Position numbers and translations under genes: made by a program
Shown: in pieces, positions 11,538 through 22,190 of the stretch
How the letters are laid out: the number at the start of each line of letters is the position of its first letter
Position numbering within the stretch: position 1 is the stretch's first letter
The notes under the pieces: model-generated
Told to the model about the DNA's origin: nothing
Database searches by the model: none
What the model saw: only the letters and a program-made list of their open reading frames with translations
Assembly (NCBI GenBank): GCA_963921425.1
Contig: OY992837.1
Coordinates: 8,963,896-9,027,895, forward strand
Length of the DNA stretch: 64,000 nucleotides
Direction of reading: 5' to 3'
Source of the DNA: Dryas octopetala
Taxonomy: Eukaryota; Streptophyta; Magnoliopsida; Rosales; Rosaceae

Positions 11538-12554
11538 CAGTGTTTTCAGACGCAAAAGCGTCACGCGAGGCGTTTGCAGTCTCGCAAGGCGAGGCGTAAG
11601 CCTTGACGCGTATAGCGTAAGCCTTTCGGGCATAAAAAAATATAATAATAAAAAAATTATAAAAATAATTATATAGCTAAAAAATAATATTAATTGTCAT
11701 TCATAAATAAAAATCATCCATATTACATATCAAATTCAATAATATTGTCCAAATTAAATAGAAATCCAAACAAGCATATTGATCTAATAAGATCATTCAC
11801 AAAAACATAGTAAAAACAACCACTTCATTCATCCCACTCATTATCATCAATATCATTCAAACTAATATCACTATCATCCTTGTCGAAGGAATTGATGTGG
11901 GAAGGAGGAAGCACATTATCAAATTGAAGAGGAGCTTCTAGTTCTACTTCATCATTTTCATCCACAAGCATTGGGCCTTAATGTGAGCAAAAAAATGAAA
12001 AGCCCATTAATATTTCTAAAAGGCCCAAGCCCAGACCAACATAACTAGTCACTTCACTAGTCTTTCACTGAACCAAACTTCCAGCTATTCAGCTTTTGAA
12101 AACACTGCTCGCAAGTCGCAACCCACACTCTAATTCAAGGTCACTCATTGCCCTTCTTTTTCTTCATCTTAGACCGATCCTCTTACTCTCTCTCTTGCTT
12201 TTCGGCCCAATCATCTTGTCCAAAGTTGCCTTGGGGTCACCGGTCGCCGACGAAGACTTCTCAGAGGAGTTGCTGCTGAGACCGTTACCGGATCGGAAAG
12301 TTTTGGGACTGAGTTTTTGAAAAAAAAAATCCCGCAGAGGTGGTCGCGGGGCGTCCGCCTTCAACGCCTTCAACGCCTTGCCGTCGCGAGGCGTACGCCT
12401 TCAACGCCTTGCCGTCGCGAGGCGTACGCCTTCAACGCCTTGCCGTCGCCTTTCAGTCCTTTTACAGATTCCGGCGACGTCGTGCGCAATCGGCCGCCGC
12501 CTCGCCATGACTCGCGCCTTGAGGCGCGCCTGAAGAACGCCTTTGAAAACACTG
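11538..12554. mobile_element. hAT element inserted in an F-box exon
   Basis: The ends CAGTGTTTTC and GAAAACACTG are inverted copies. The flanks GTCCTTCC (11530-11537 and 12555-12562) are an exact 8-bp duplication of F-box coding sequence. Subterminal regions are GC-rich with repeated GGCGAGGCGT/ACGCCTT motifs, including about three tandem AACGCCTTGCCGTCGCGAGG-type units at 12353-12450. The element is non-autonomous and retains only a transposase tail. Confidence 0.92.
11825..11971 (-). pseudogene. Possible hAT transposase C-terminal remnant
   Basis: An acidic 48-residue frame (MLVDENDEVE ... SDISLNDIDDNEWDE) lies inside the hAT element on the - strand. Acidic tails after the dimerisation domain are common in plant hAT transposases, but no catalytic or hATC motif is left here. 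The assignment rests on its location and composition. Confidence 0.45.
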
Positions 12555-12792
12555 GTCCTTCCTTACCATTAGAGACCTCACTTGTTTCGGCTGTGTGTCC
12601 AAAACATGCAGACAACTTTATCTGTCAACTCCGTCACTGAATTTTGATGTATTTTCCAAAGTAGTAGCTCATAGTAATAGTTTGAAGTTGTTCAGTTCTT
12701 TCGATAGGTTCTTAATTCTTCGTGGGGTTAATAAGATACAACGATTTTGTATTATAGAAACTTCCATTAACCTTTGTCTATCAGGAATATAG

Positions 12793-14229
12793 CTGATTTG
12801 GTATTCCAATCCAATAACATGATAACAAGTATGTTTTTATACTTCATTACATAAATTTTTTTTAAATTTTAAAATAAAACATATATTATGGGATGAGATG
12901 TTAAGTCAACTTCTATTTCTATTTTTGTTATAGGTAAGTGTTTTTCATTTTATATTGATTGGAAGGAGAGTGAGTACACGCTAGAAAAATAGATAAAATA
13001 TGAAATTCATGGAAATTAGCAAAGAAGAGCATGGAGAAATAATGATATACACATAAAAGTCTTAGAAAGTCCATCAAAATTTATTATTTAATGAATTTCT
13101 TTAAAATCAATGACTTTTTGAATACCATAATACTTTCATGGACTAAAGTTTTAATTGAATACAAATAGACTTTTATAAATTTTTGAAAAGACTATAAAAA
13201 TTTTAATTGAATATTACTATACTTTTATAAACTTTTTAAAAATCTACATTGAAAACACCTCAACTTTTAAATTTCATCAAAATCTTTTAAATTCTATTTA
13301 CTAAATCAATTAGTAGCTAAACCAAACTCAAAGAATCCATATCCAAATAAGGAACATTACCCAAAGGTAATGGCGTGGAATGTTTCGCAAACAGAGGAAA
13401 AACCTAAATACAAAATAAATAAATAAATAAAATAAAATACAAAAAAGGGTAAAGGAAAGCCATAAACCCCTGCAAGAACAGTAATAGAAACTATATGCAA
13501 TAGATTAACATAATCAAGTCAACTAATCATTAATTGGTCAGAAGTTAAAACCCCTACCATGTTTCTCAATCTCATTTACTTTCTGACCAGCAGGCAGCAG
13601 CATAAATAAGAAGTTTCATACTATCTAATATGACCATTAATTTATTAATGGAAAAGAAATGCCCTCAATCAACTTTAAAGCTATTCTGAAATATAAAATA
13701 CAGCAAGTCACTCTTATTGCCAAGCCAGGAAAGATTACAATCTAAATATATACGACCAAATTGCAAAATCTTTAGTTAATTTTCGCCAAAAACAACACCA
13801 AAGAATTCAGTCTAAAGAAGTGGTGACTTTACCTCGAGGCTAAAGTTCATAAAGGACCATTCAAACAAAGAGTCGAAAAGTTCAATTCATTCAAAACAGT
13901 GCATAAAGGACCAGATCCTCTACCAGGCTTTTTTTGGAACCATATATCTCATTTTCCCTTCAACCACCCCTCACATTCTCAAGCGCTCTTACCTCGAGAA
14001 ATGAATTTTTCTATACGACGGTAACATTACTTGGCATGGCGCTGACGTGGTGTTACGAAACAATTCGAATCAATTCAAATCATACCATATATATATAATT
14101 ATTAAAAAATGGTAAGAATTTAGGTTTAAAAAAGTTGAGTTTTGGGTTTCGGGTTTAGGGTTTAGATTTTAGTAATTCCCCTCTTCGCGGCCGCCCCCTC
14201 TTCACCACCACCCTCAGCCTTACTCTCAC
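12793..14229. other. Intergenic between F-box copies C and D
   Basis: No gene. Bases about 12960-13270 contain repeated ACTTTTATAAA/TTTAATTGAAT motifs and inverted partners that suggest a decayed MITE. A telomere-like GGGTTTAGGGTTTAG lies at about 14151-14165, some 330 bases before the copy D start. Confidence 0.4.
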
Positions 14230-14492
14230 TGTCTGTCCACCTGTCCAGATCTTCTCATTTCCCAAGTCTGAAAAGCACAAGCTTTCCTCTCAAGTTCTCA
14301 TCTCATTGAGGTATGCTCTTAAAACCCCAAACCCAACTGCCATCTGCCATTTTTTATTCTTCAAAACAAAATGTAATTTGAATTCTGAATTGTTTTTCTC
14401 CTGTAGTGGGTATTTTTGTTTGTGCCCTTGAATCCACTTTTCTCTTTGTAGTAGGTAATGCTGCCTGGTAGAGGATACTGATCTTATCATTC
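14230..14492 (+). promoter_or_regulatory. Leader of F-box copy D
   Basis: Contains the family leader with a presumed UTR-intron donor CATTGAG|GTATGC (near 14308) and acceptor CTTTGTAG near 14450, followed by TAGGTAATGCTGCC, as in copies B and E. The arrangement implies a spliced 5'UTR. Confidence 0.5.
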
Positions 14493-16849
14493 ATGGACCG
14501 TAGCCATAGGCTTCTGGCCTCTGCAATTTTTCAGACTCGAGTTAGAACTTGTAGTACTACAAGTACAATTGACAAATTTAGTAATCTTCCAGACCATGTT
14601 GCTCATCAAATTCTGTCTTCCATATCTATAAGAGACCTCACACGTTTCGGCTGTATATCCAAAAGATGTCGGGAACTTTATCTGTCTACTCCGTCATTGA
14701 ATTTTGATGAATTTTTCGAAACGGATGTATCCACCGGTGATAAACGTCTAAAGTTGTTGAGTTCTTTGGATAGGTTCTTATTGATGCATCGTGGGGTTAA
14801 TAAGATAGAAAGTTTTCGTATTTTTTGGCATAATTTTCATTTGGAAAGAACAGTAAGCTTATGGGAAGATGAGATATTTCGAATGATGACATGGATCCAC
14901 AATATTGCTATTAGGTGTGATGTTGAAGTCCTTCATATTGAGATCTACATATTTCAAGAGACGCCATTGTTTCCGCCTTCTGTCTTTCTTTGTGGATCAT
15001 TGAGGTCTCTATTTGTGGGAATGCGCTGTAGAATTCCTAAAGCGCCCCCACTAGATTCTTTCTCAAATCTCGAATATTTGAATCTGAGTTGTGTTTATAT
15101 ATCAGATGAGGGGGTTTTCAAATGGATCTCATGTTGCTGCAAATGCATTAAGGAATTACATCTCGATCATATTCGTGGGATAAAAAATGTCACCATTGAA
15201 AGTTCCTCTTTGGAATCATTTAGTTTTTACCAGTCCACTCTCAGTGGTATCTGCCATCTTAACATCTCGGGTGAGAAACTTGAAGATATAGAGATATACT
15301 GGGGATCTGGTTCAAATCGTAGCAGCAAATCGTTATATATATTTGCTCCAAATCTTAAGTATCTCGAATGGGTAGGGGGTTTGTTGACTCACCAAAATCT
15401 AGGGGAATTAATGCGTTTAGAAGAAGTTGAGCTTCTTCTATATCCTGGTGTAGACTCTATGATCGTATCCGAGTTTCTTTGCAGTATAAGCATGGTTGAA
15501 GTTCTTATTCTAAAGGGAGATAGCATCAAGGTAAAGAGACACTACTTTCATAAGACTGAATCTTTGCTCTTTCTTTTTTTTTTTGGATTTTTCTTTTAGG
15601 CATGCAAAAACTAAATATTATGCAATTTGGTCTTATATGTTTAGATTGTAATCTTTCTTGGCTTGGTAATACTAGCCTCTGTATTTAAATTTCCATTAAT
15701 AATGGTTACATGCGGGAGAATGAAAATTCTTATATGTGCAGCTGCTTGTTAGTCGATCTGAAAATAATACTTTGTATTTGAGGGCTTGTTTGAAAGTGTT
15801 TTTGTAGGAAGCGTTTTTGCTCAGTAACACTTTTAGTAGAAGCGCTTTTGTTAGACATTCATAAATTTTTTTGAAAAAAATTCAAGCGCTTCTTGTTAAT
15901 ATACTTGAAAGCGCTTCCTAAGGAAGCACCTACCAGGTGCTTTACTCGGAAGCACTTCCAAATGCTTTTAGAATCCAAAAGTGCTTTTTTTTTTTTGCCA
16001 AACATAAACAAAAGTGTTTTTGACTATTTGAAAGCGTTTTAAGCCTTCTAAAAGCACTGTCAAACAAGCCCTGAAGCGGCTTCAAACTTCTAACCAATTA
16101 AATGATTATTCGACTTGATTTTGTTATTCTATTGCATATATATAGTATCTATTACTGTTCTGACAGGGTTCCCTTCCTTTTTCCTATCTAGGTTTTGTCT
16201 CTGTTTGAGGAATGTTCCTTGCCAGCACCTTTGGGTAATGTTCATTATTTGGGTATGGATATTTCGAGCTTGCTTGATGACATAGTTCTGGCGATGATCT
16301 GTCTTTTTAGAGGAATGCCTAATTTGAGAACTTTGCACATAAGTTCTAACCCATTGTCCCTCTACCCTAGAACCGATGTAAGTAAAAGTCAAGCATGTCT
16401 CTTTCTCAATACATTTTGCTTACTCTCCCAAAACATTTTTTCATTTGTCATTTTAATTTGGAATCTGGTGCTTATTAGTCATGGTTAACAATTAACTTTG
16501 TTTTGATTTCTTTATATTTGTGAAATTATTAATTGATTATATTTTTTGAAAATTTTCACTTGATTTGCTTGTTGTATTGTTGCCTTTTTAGTGTTCTAGG
16601 TTTCATACAGAATACTGGAAGTTGCAAAACCTTGCTTTCATCCATCGACTTGAGGAGTTAACGATAGATCTTTTCGACAACGGGTCCAATGGAATGGAAT
16701 TTGCAAGGTATATCCTCGAGCATGCTCAGAGCTTGAAGAAAATGGTGGTTGTTCATTCACTCCAACAATCTTATGCTATAAGGAAGTACTTATCCAAAAG
16801 CAAGAGGATTTCCAGTGTCACAATTGTCTTTCAAGAACATCAACAATGA
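14493..16849 (+). CDS. F-box/LRR protein (copy D)
   Basis: Exons 14493-15530, 16192-16377 and 16592-16849 join in phase to 493 residues. The F-box is near residues 28-70 (FSNLPDHVAHQILSSISIRDLTRFGC). It is followed by SLDRFLLMHRGVNKIESF, the MMTWIHN segment, leucine-rich stretches (LFPPSVFLCGSLRSL, FSNLEYLNLSC) and the conserved tail (FARYILEHAQSLKKMVVVHS). The role is inferred from the family: an SCF substrate-recognition subunit of unknown target. Exon 2 uses the acceptor CTATCTAG at 16191; TGACAG at 16161-16166 is a possible alternative. Intron 1 contains a complete Tourist-like MITE. ABCB29 relics start about 40 bases after the stop. Confidence 0.85.
15782..16071. mobile_element. Tourist-like MITE in F-box intron 1
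   Basis: A 290-base element with inverted ends GGGCTTGTTTGAAAGTG and CACTGTCAAACAAGCCC, flanked by TGA on both sides (15779-15781 and 16072-16074). The GGGCTTGTTTG terminus and 3-bp duplication fit PIF/Harbinger. The interior repeats AAGCGCTT and AAAAGTGCTTTT, as in the cluster in copy B intron 1. Confidence 0.82.
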
Positions 16850-16888
16850 GGGAGAAGGGTTTTCAGATAAAGGGTAATCATATTTACG

Positions 16889-18255
16889 AAGAGCTCAGCA
16901 GATCGATAAAGGATCATAAAGCTGCGGAAGTAGTTTTACAAGAGGATCGTCTTTCCTAGCTGAGGGCTCAACAAGAGCAACTGTGCGTCGCTTTAATATT
17001 AATGCAGAATCAATCCTTTTCAAACCATGTGACATATTGTTTTTTTATTGTTGCTAGACTCTAAACTATTAATTACAGATGAACTATTGATTTACCATTG
17101 ATTTATTTATCAATAGTAAAAAATTACCATCGATTTGAACCTGGTCAGGTCAAACAAGGATTCGAAAGCTGGTTCTCCTTGCTTCATCTCATTTTATGCT
17201 TTTCCAGCATCCAACACGATTCTTTACCTTGGGAATGGGGTGGATTCTATTTGACTTATTATTTTGTACCGATTTATACCAAAATGAAAAAATAAATTGA
17301 GTTATTATATACACTATTATAGTACCTTTAAAGGAAATTTTCAAAAACCCCCCTTGTAGACTTTATATTGATGAAAAACAAAGTCACACAATTACAATTT
17401 GGTATAGTTTTTAGTTGAGTATTCGAACGCTCAACACACATGTAACTGATGCTCAATGCATGTGTAACTGGTGGTTAGGGAACTATGCAAAAGCAGCTGA
17501 AGGAAACAAAGTCCTCAGCTTTGACCACATCGTCATCTTTGAAACGCATGGGAACAAACTAACAAAGTATGCACCTAATGGTGGTAATGATGGACTTTAT
17601 ATCAGGACTTTAATTTACTAAGAGTGAGGGTATGATAGATTCATTCTGGCATATCTATTAAATGAGAGAGATAAATCTTTAATATGTCCATGTGTATTAT
17701 TCAAGAGTACATTGTAGTAAGGTGGGTATGGTGAATAAAGGTAAAGAATTAAGTAAAGGACCTCCGCATAAGGTTTAGCCTCTTGTTCTGAATCTGATGC
17801 TGGTTATGTTTGTTTTTTTCTTTTTTCTTTTTTCTTTTTTCTTTTTTCTTTTTTTGTTACAATGGGGGCGGAAGCCCAAAAGGGCCAAAACCAAAACTAG
17901 ACTATAACTGATTTGGACCTAGCATAGTAAGTACTCTTGCAAGAAACTCTAAACCATGTGTTCGATCATGTGAATATTCTGCAAAATACAACAGTTTTCA
18001 GAATTTTCTCAGCTGGAATCTTGAATGATATATACCATATATAGAATTCCAGTTTAACATTAATCAATTAATTGCTATAGCTAGTAAGTACCAATTTATT
18101 TCTTAGAAAATCAAGTGCATGATAGTAATATAGGTCTACATAAACAGCAGATCATCAAACAAGTCCAAGTTGAAAAAAATTATGAGGTAACTGACAAGCT
18201 TTTGTTGAATTATTATTTCATTTTTTAAGAAAAGTAAGAGAGATACCAAAAGGTA
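16889..18255 (-). pseudogene. Rearranged ABCB29 relics after copy D
   Basis: Four pieces of ABCB29 lie here in the transporter's orientation. Bases 16889-17032 match the Walker A exon (GGATCATAAAGCTGCGGAAGTAG). Bases 17095-17240 match the linker exon at 28742-28825 with its flank (TTTGAACCTGGTCAGGTCAAACAAG). Bases 17755-17800 match the signature exon. Bases 17930-18250 match the intron at 27098-27640 (AACCATGTGT, CATAAACAGCAGATCA). Their order differs from the intact gene. Bases 17440-17615 (AAAGCAGC.GAAGGAAACAAAG) are shared only with 22927-23055. The splice donor of the Walker A exon is mutated (GCTCAG for GCTCAC on +). No gene remains. Confidence 0.82.
17815..17856 (+). repeat. TTTTTTC microsatellite
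   Basis: About six tandem TTTTTTC-type units, followed by TTACAATGGGGGCGGAAGCCC. A similar T-rich tract plus TTACAAAAAGGGCTGAAGCCC occurs at 62826-62860, which suggests the 3' end of a retroelement on the - strand. Confidence 0.6.
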
Positions 18256-18267
18256 TAGTCATCGTCG

Positions 18268-18447
18268 CGAAAAATTATTTTGTATAATTAATACACTGAC
18301 ACGTGGTATAATCAAGCTATATATTAAAATATGGTGGATGTTATTAATATTATATCCTACTAACATAAATATATTGTCCAATAATACTTTTATACGTTTA
18401 ATTGGTTATATCACGTGACAGTGTATCGGTTATACCCAATAATTTCT
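18268..18447. mobile_element. Small MITE with CACGTG near both ends
   Basis: Terminal inverted repeats run from GAAAAATTATTTTGTATAA and pass into ACACTGACACGTGGTATA. The far end reads TATCACGTGACAGTGTATCGGTTATACCCAATAATTTCTTC. A relative lies at 50203-50384 and a solo end near 9108-9145. Non-coding. Confidence 0.65.
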
Positions 18448-19180
18448 TCATGGTCACTCACTATAGTATGAGAAATTAGGCCAACATGTCACTCACCTAT
18501 AATGTTGGGCCGACCCTTAAGCCCTGGACCATTTTTATAGGCTTAAAATCAATCCATTCAAAAAATGAGGCATTTTGTCTGATATTGGATAAAACTAGAA
18601 AAATTATCACTTAATCCAAGAAGAAGAAAAAAAAAAGTACAAGTAGGAGGATATGGAGTGTGGAGAATAAATTATCATATTCGATTATACGGGTAATTTT
18701 GATATTTTATAGTTGTTATAGTATACATATGTTAAAAAATGCAAATCTAAATTAGGAGTGGCAATTCGTGTTAGTTGGTCGTGTTTGTGTCATGTTATTT
18801 CGTGTTTATGTTAAATACTAGTCAATTTTAATCCAACTATTTAATTAATCGTGTTGAATGACTCAATTCTATAATTGTGTCCTATTCGAATTGACCCATA
18901 TTTACTATGATTTAAAAACTTAAACAGAATCTCCTTTATTTTTAAACCAAAACTATTATTTATACATTACTTGTAAAACCAAAATCTATTTAATTATGAT
19001 ATTAACAAAATTAAAGAAAAATAATTCTATAATTCTATATTGATTCATATAATAAATATTAAAAAATGAGAAAAGCTACTCATTTTTTTTTGTATAGTAC
19101 TAGTTAAACGTGTTTATCGTGTGGTAGTTGTGTTACACATATTTGACACTAACTCAATCTATTTATTATTCATGTTTAGC

Positions 19181-21299
19181 TAGGGGTGGGCACGGTCCGG
19201 TACAGTCCAGTGCTCCCCCCAAACTGTGGACTGGACTGTGGAGGTTATCCAGTCCAGTCCAGTGCTGTAGAACTGGAAATTATCGATCAGATTTGGACCA
19301 AACTGAACTGGAACAGTTCCAGTTTGGTCCGGTGCACTGTTTGAAATTATACCCTTAATTGCCTAAAATCACCATTGAATTCGCTGGACAGAAGAGGAGG
19401 AGCCGCCGGCCTTTAGGGTTTCGATTCGGCCGTTGTGGTGGTCCGATGAACAATCGGAGACCACCATAGTGTTCATGAAGTCAAGAGGAAGCTGAGTGGG
19501 GTGGTGGATGATCCAGATGCCGCCGGAATCAAAGGCAACTTCGGCAAGGGAAAATCGGCAAAACCTTGATTTTCCTCCGCCGTTGATCGGATAAGAAATC
19601 CGATGGCACCCCTGTGCTCAGAGAGAAATGGCGAGCAGAACTTGGCAGGTCTCGCACCTCGTCGCGGCCGGGAATGATGATTCGCCCCCGCGAATCTCCA
19701 ACCGGGTTCTGGGTTGGGTTTTTGAGTGCGGCGGATTTCTGAGTTCTGGGTTGGGTTTTTGAGTGTGGCGGGTTATGGGGAAAGGAGGATGAAGATGATG
19801 ATGTCGTTGGATGGAGAGAGAGTGGTCGGAGAAGCTTGAATAGGGTTGAAGAGGTGAAGAGAGTCTGAAGAGAGAGGCTCGAATAGGGTTGTTTAAGTCT
19901 TGTTCATTTTATTAATTTGGATATTAGGGTATTTTGGGGTTTATAAAACATGTAATACATAAAATACATATAATTTATTTTTATTTTTTTCATGGACTGT
20001 AGTGACTATGAGTATGGAGTATAGGGTTATAGTTGACTATGAGTCTAATTGGGGTTTCAATTGGGTACTAAATTACTAATTAGTCTTATTGGGGTTTCAA
20101 CTTTCAATTGGGTAATTGACTAATTTAGGAGTAATTGGGGTTTCAATTAGGGTTGATTGGGGTTTGGTGCCTTTGGGCAATTGAAAATTAAAAAAAGAAC
20201 AAAAATGGTTTAGGGTTGATTGAGGTTATATAGTTATATAGTTATATATGTTATATACTTATTACTTATATATGTATAGAGTAATTAATATAGTTTAGGT
20301 ATATGATTATTATTGTATTAAGGTATAGGGTTATAGTTGACTATGAGTCTAATTGGGGTTATATAATATATACTTATATAGTTATATGTGTTATATACTT
20401 ATTACTTATATATGTATAGAGTAATTAATATAGTTTAGGGTATATGATTATAATTGTATTAGGATATAGGGTTATTGTTGACTATGAGTCTAATTGGGGT
20501 TTTATTGGGGTTTCAATTGGGGTTATATACTTATATAGTTATATATGTTTATATACTTATTACTTATATATGTATAGAGTAATTCATATAGTTTAGGGTA
20601 TATGGTTATAATTGTATTAGGGTATAGAGTTATAGTTGACTATGAGTCTAATTGGGGTTTCAATTGGGGTTATACACTTATATAGTTATTAGTTATATAT
20701 GTTATATACTTATTACTTTTAGAGTTTAGGGTATAGGGTATAGGGTTTCGTTTAACTTTAAACCCTAAACCCTAATACATAATTTCCCCTATTAGAAGTT
20801 TATAACTATATACTATACCCTAGAACTATAATAATTTTAGTATATAGGGTTTAGTGTATAGATTATAGAGTATAAAGAATATACTAATTTTATTATAAAA
20901 GGTATAACTAAAATTATATATTAAAACACTATTATATATATAAAATATAGGCCATAGGGTTATATAAAATATCTTTTAGGGTCTAAAATATAGATAGGTT
21001 AATATTAATTTTATTGTGTAGAATGTGTGTAAACATGTGTATAAAAATGTTTAAAAAGTGTATAAAAATTGTATAAATATTAAATATGTATAAAAATTAA
21101 AAATATATATTAATTATCCGGTCCAGTCCAGTTCAGTCCAGTTCTGTGAAGTGCAAAACTGGAACCGGAATTGGATTGGACCGGTCCAGTCCAGTTTGGT
21201 CCCGGTGTTGACCAGTTTTTGTCAAAGCGGTTTTTTACGGTTTTTTTCCTCCCGGTTTGGTCCGGTGCACCCGGTTCCCGGTTTAAATGCCCACCCCTA
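19181..21299. mobile_element. hAT element (inner, nested)
   Basis: The inverted ends TAGGGGTGGGCA and TGCCCACCCCTA are perfect over 12 bases, and the flanking TGTTTAGC (19173-19180 and 21300-21307) is an exact 8-bp duplication. Subterminal regions repeat CCAGTCCAGT and CCGGTCC. The interior has a GC-rich segment (about 19370-19890) of unknown origin and an AT-rich tandem array. No transposase frame is seen. It inserted into the older element at 18753-21403. Confidence 0.92.
20225..20760 (+). repeat. Degenerate tandem repeat inside the inner hAT
   Basis: Three to four imperfect units of roughly 130-150 bases contain TTATATAGTTATATATG, TATACTTATTACTTATATATG, TAGAGTAATT.ATATAG and GTTGACTATGAGTCTAATTGGGG. 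Telomere-like AAACCCTAAACCCTAA follows near 20760-20775. Confidence 0.75.
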
Positions 21300-21411
21300 T
21301 GTTTAGCATGTCATGTCATAATTGTGTTCGTGTCAAGAAATGATCGATCCTAACTCGTTGACTTCATGTCAGGTTCGTGTCGTATAAAAAATTAGCACCT
21401 CTAATCTAAAA

Positions 21412-21834
21412 GGCGAACAAATGAGGAAAAATGCATTCAATAATTGGATTTAACACAACTGTTGAAACTAATAAACACTAAAATAAATTCAACCATTAAA
21501 TGTATTGTCTATTAATTTGTTCAAGAAAAAAAAAAACTACAACAAAGGCAATACGATGAATGAAAGAACCAAACCGGGCAAAAAATGAAAAGAAAGAGTC
21601 AAATTGGAATAATAAAAAATGACCAATACTTCCCTTTGTTCTTGTGGGAGGAATTTCTCCAACCCCTTCCACAAATGCATGTTCATTTTCATGCTTTTAT
21701 TTAATTTAATAATTATGTTTTAAATTTTATTTTTTTTAAATAAAAATATCAAAATAAACATGTATTTGTGAGAGGGGTAGGAGGACCAAGAACCACGAGT
21801 CCATGGCCACCACCCTCAGCCTTTAGACTCATCG
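21412..21834. other. Intergenic
   Basis: AT-rich, with an A run near 21527. No gene recognised. Confidence 0.4.
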
Positions 21835-22190
21835 TCCGCCCCGTTCATCTCATCTCCCAAGTCTGAACTTTCAATGAAGACACAAAGGAAAGTGTTGGCT
21901 TTCCTACTTCTCAAGCTCTCGTCTCATTGAGGTATACTCTTAAAACCCAAAACCCAGCTGCCATTTTCGTTAATTTCGTTAATGCCTAGATTAATAAGTG
22001 ATTTTGATTCTTTTAAGGAAGTTTGCAACTTGAATACTTCTTTACTTCTGTAGTGCGTATTGTTGTTGTTGTTTCTGGCACTCAAATTCGACAAATTTAT
22101 CTTCCAATGGGTATTCCTGTTTCTGCAGTTGAATCCCCTTTTTCTGTTTGTAGTAGGTAATGCTGCTTTTTAGAGGTTCCTGGTCCCATC
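21835..22190 (+). promoter_or_regulatory. Leader of the chimeric F-box copy E
   Basis: Retains the family leader: CTCCCAAGTCTGAAC, the donor CATTGAG|GTATAC near 21927, and the TAGTAGGTAATGCTGC block ending near 22166. The intact leader makes transcription of the chimera plausible. Confidence 0.5.

Larger units (their letters stand above)
11396..12792 (+). pseudogene. F-box gene copy C, split by a hAT element and truncated
   Basis: The first part (11396-11537) encodes an N-terminus and half an F-box (MGLRLHKLLASAS... NLPDPVALHILSF). The rest of the F-box resumes after a 1-kb insertion (LTCFGCVSKTCRQLYLSTPSLNF) and the frame stays open to TAG at 12790-12792. The insertion is a hAT element with an 8-bp duplication. 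Homology to the other copies stops near 12755, well before the LRR region, so the gene is also truncated by a separate event. It cannot encode a full F-box/LRR protein unless the element is spliced out, and even then only a short F-box protein would result. Confidence 0.85.
18753..21403. mobile_element. hAT-like element (outer), hosting a second insertion
   Basis: The ends TAGGAGTGGCAATT and AATTAGCACCTCTA form an imperfect inverted pair. They are flanked by ATCTAAAT (18745-18752) and ATCTAAAA (21404-21411), a near-perfect 8-bp duplication. Subterminal CGTGTT/GTTCGTGTC repeats are visible. Before the nested insertion the element was about 530 bases long. No transposase frame. Confidence 0.78.

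Noticed and set aside
12096-12640. Open frames in the GC-rich part of the hAT element
   Set aside because: They are made of subterminal ACGCCTT/GGCGAGG repeats and have no domain.
14151-14165. Interstitial telomere repeat or telo-box before F-box copy D
   Set aside because: Only about two TTTAGGG units, common by chance in plant promoters and not evidence of a chromosome end.
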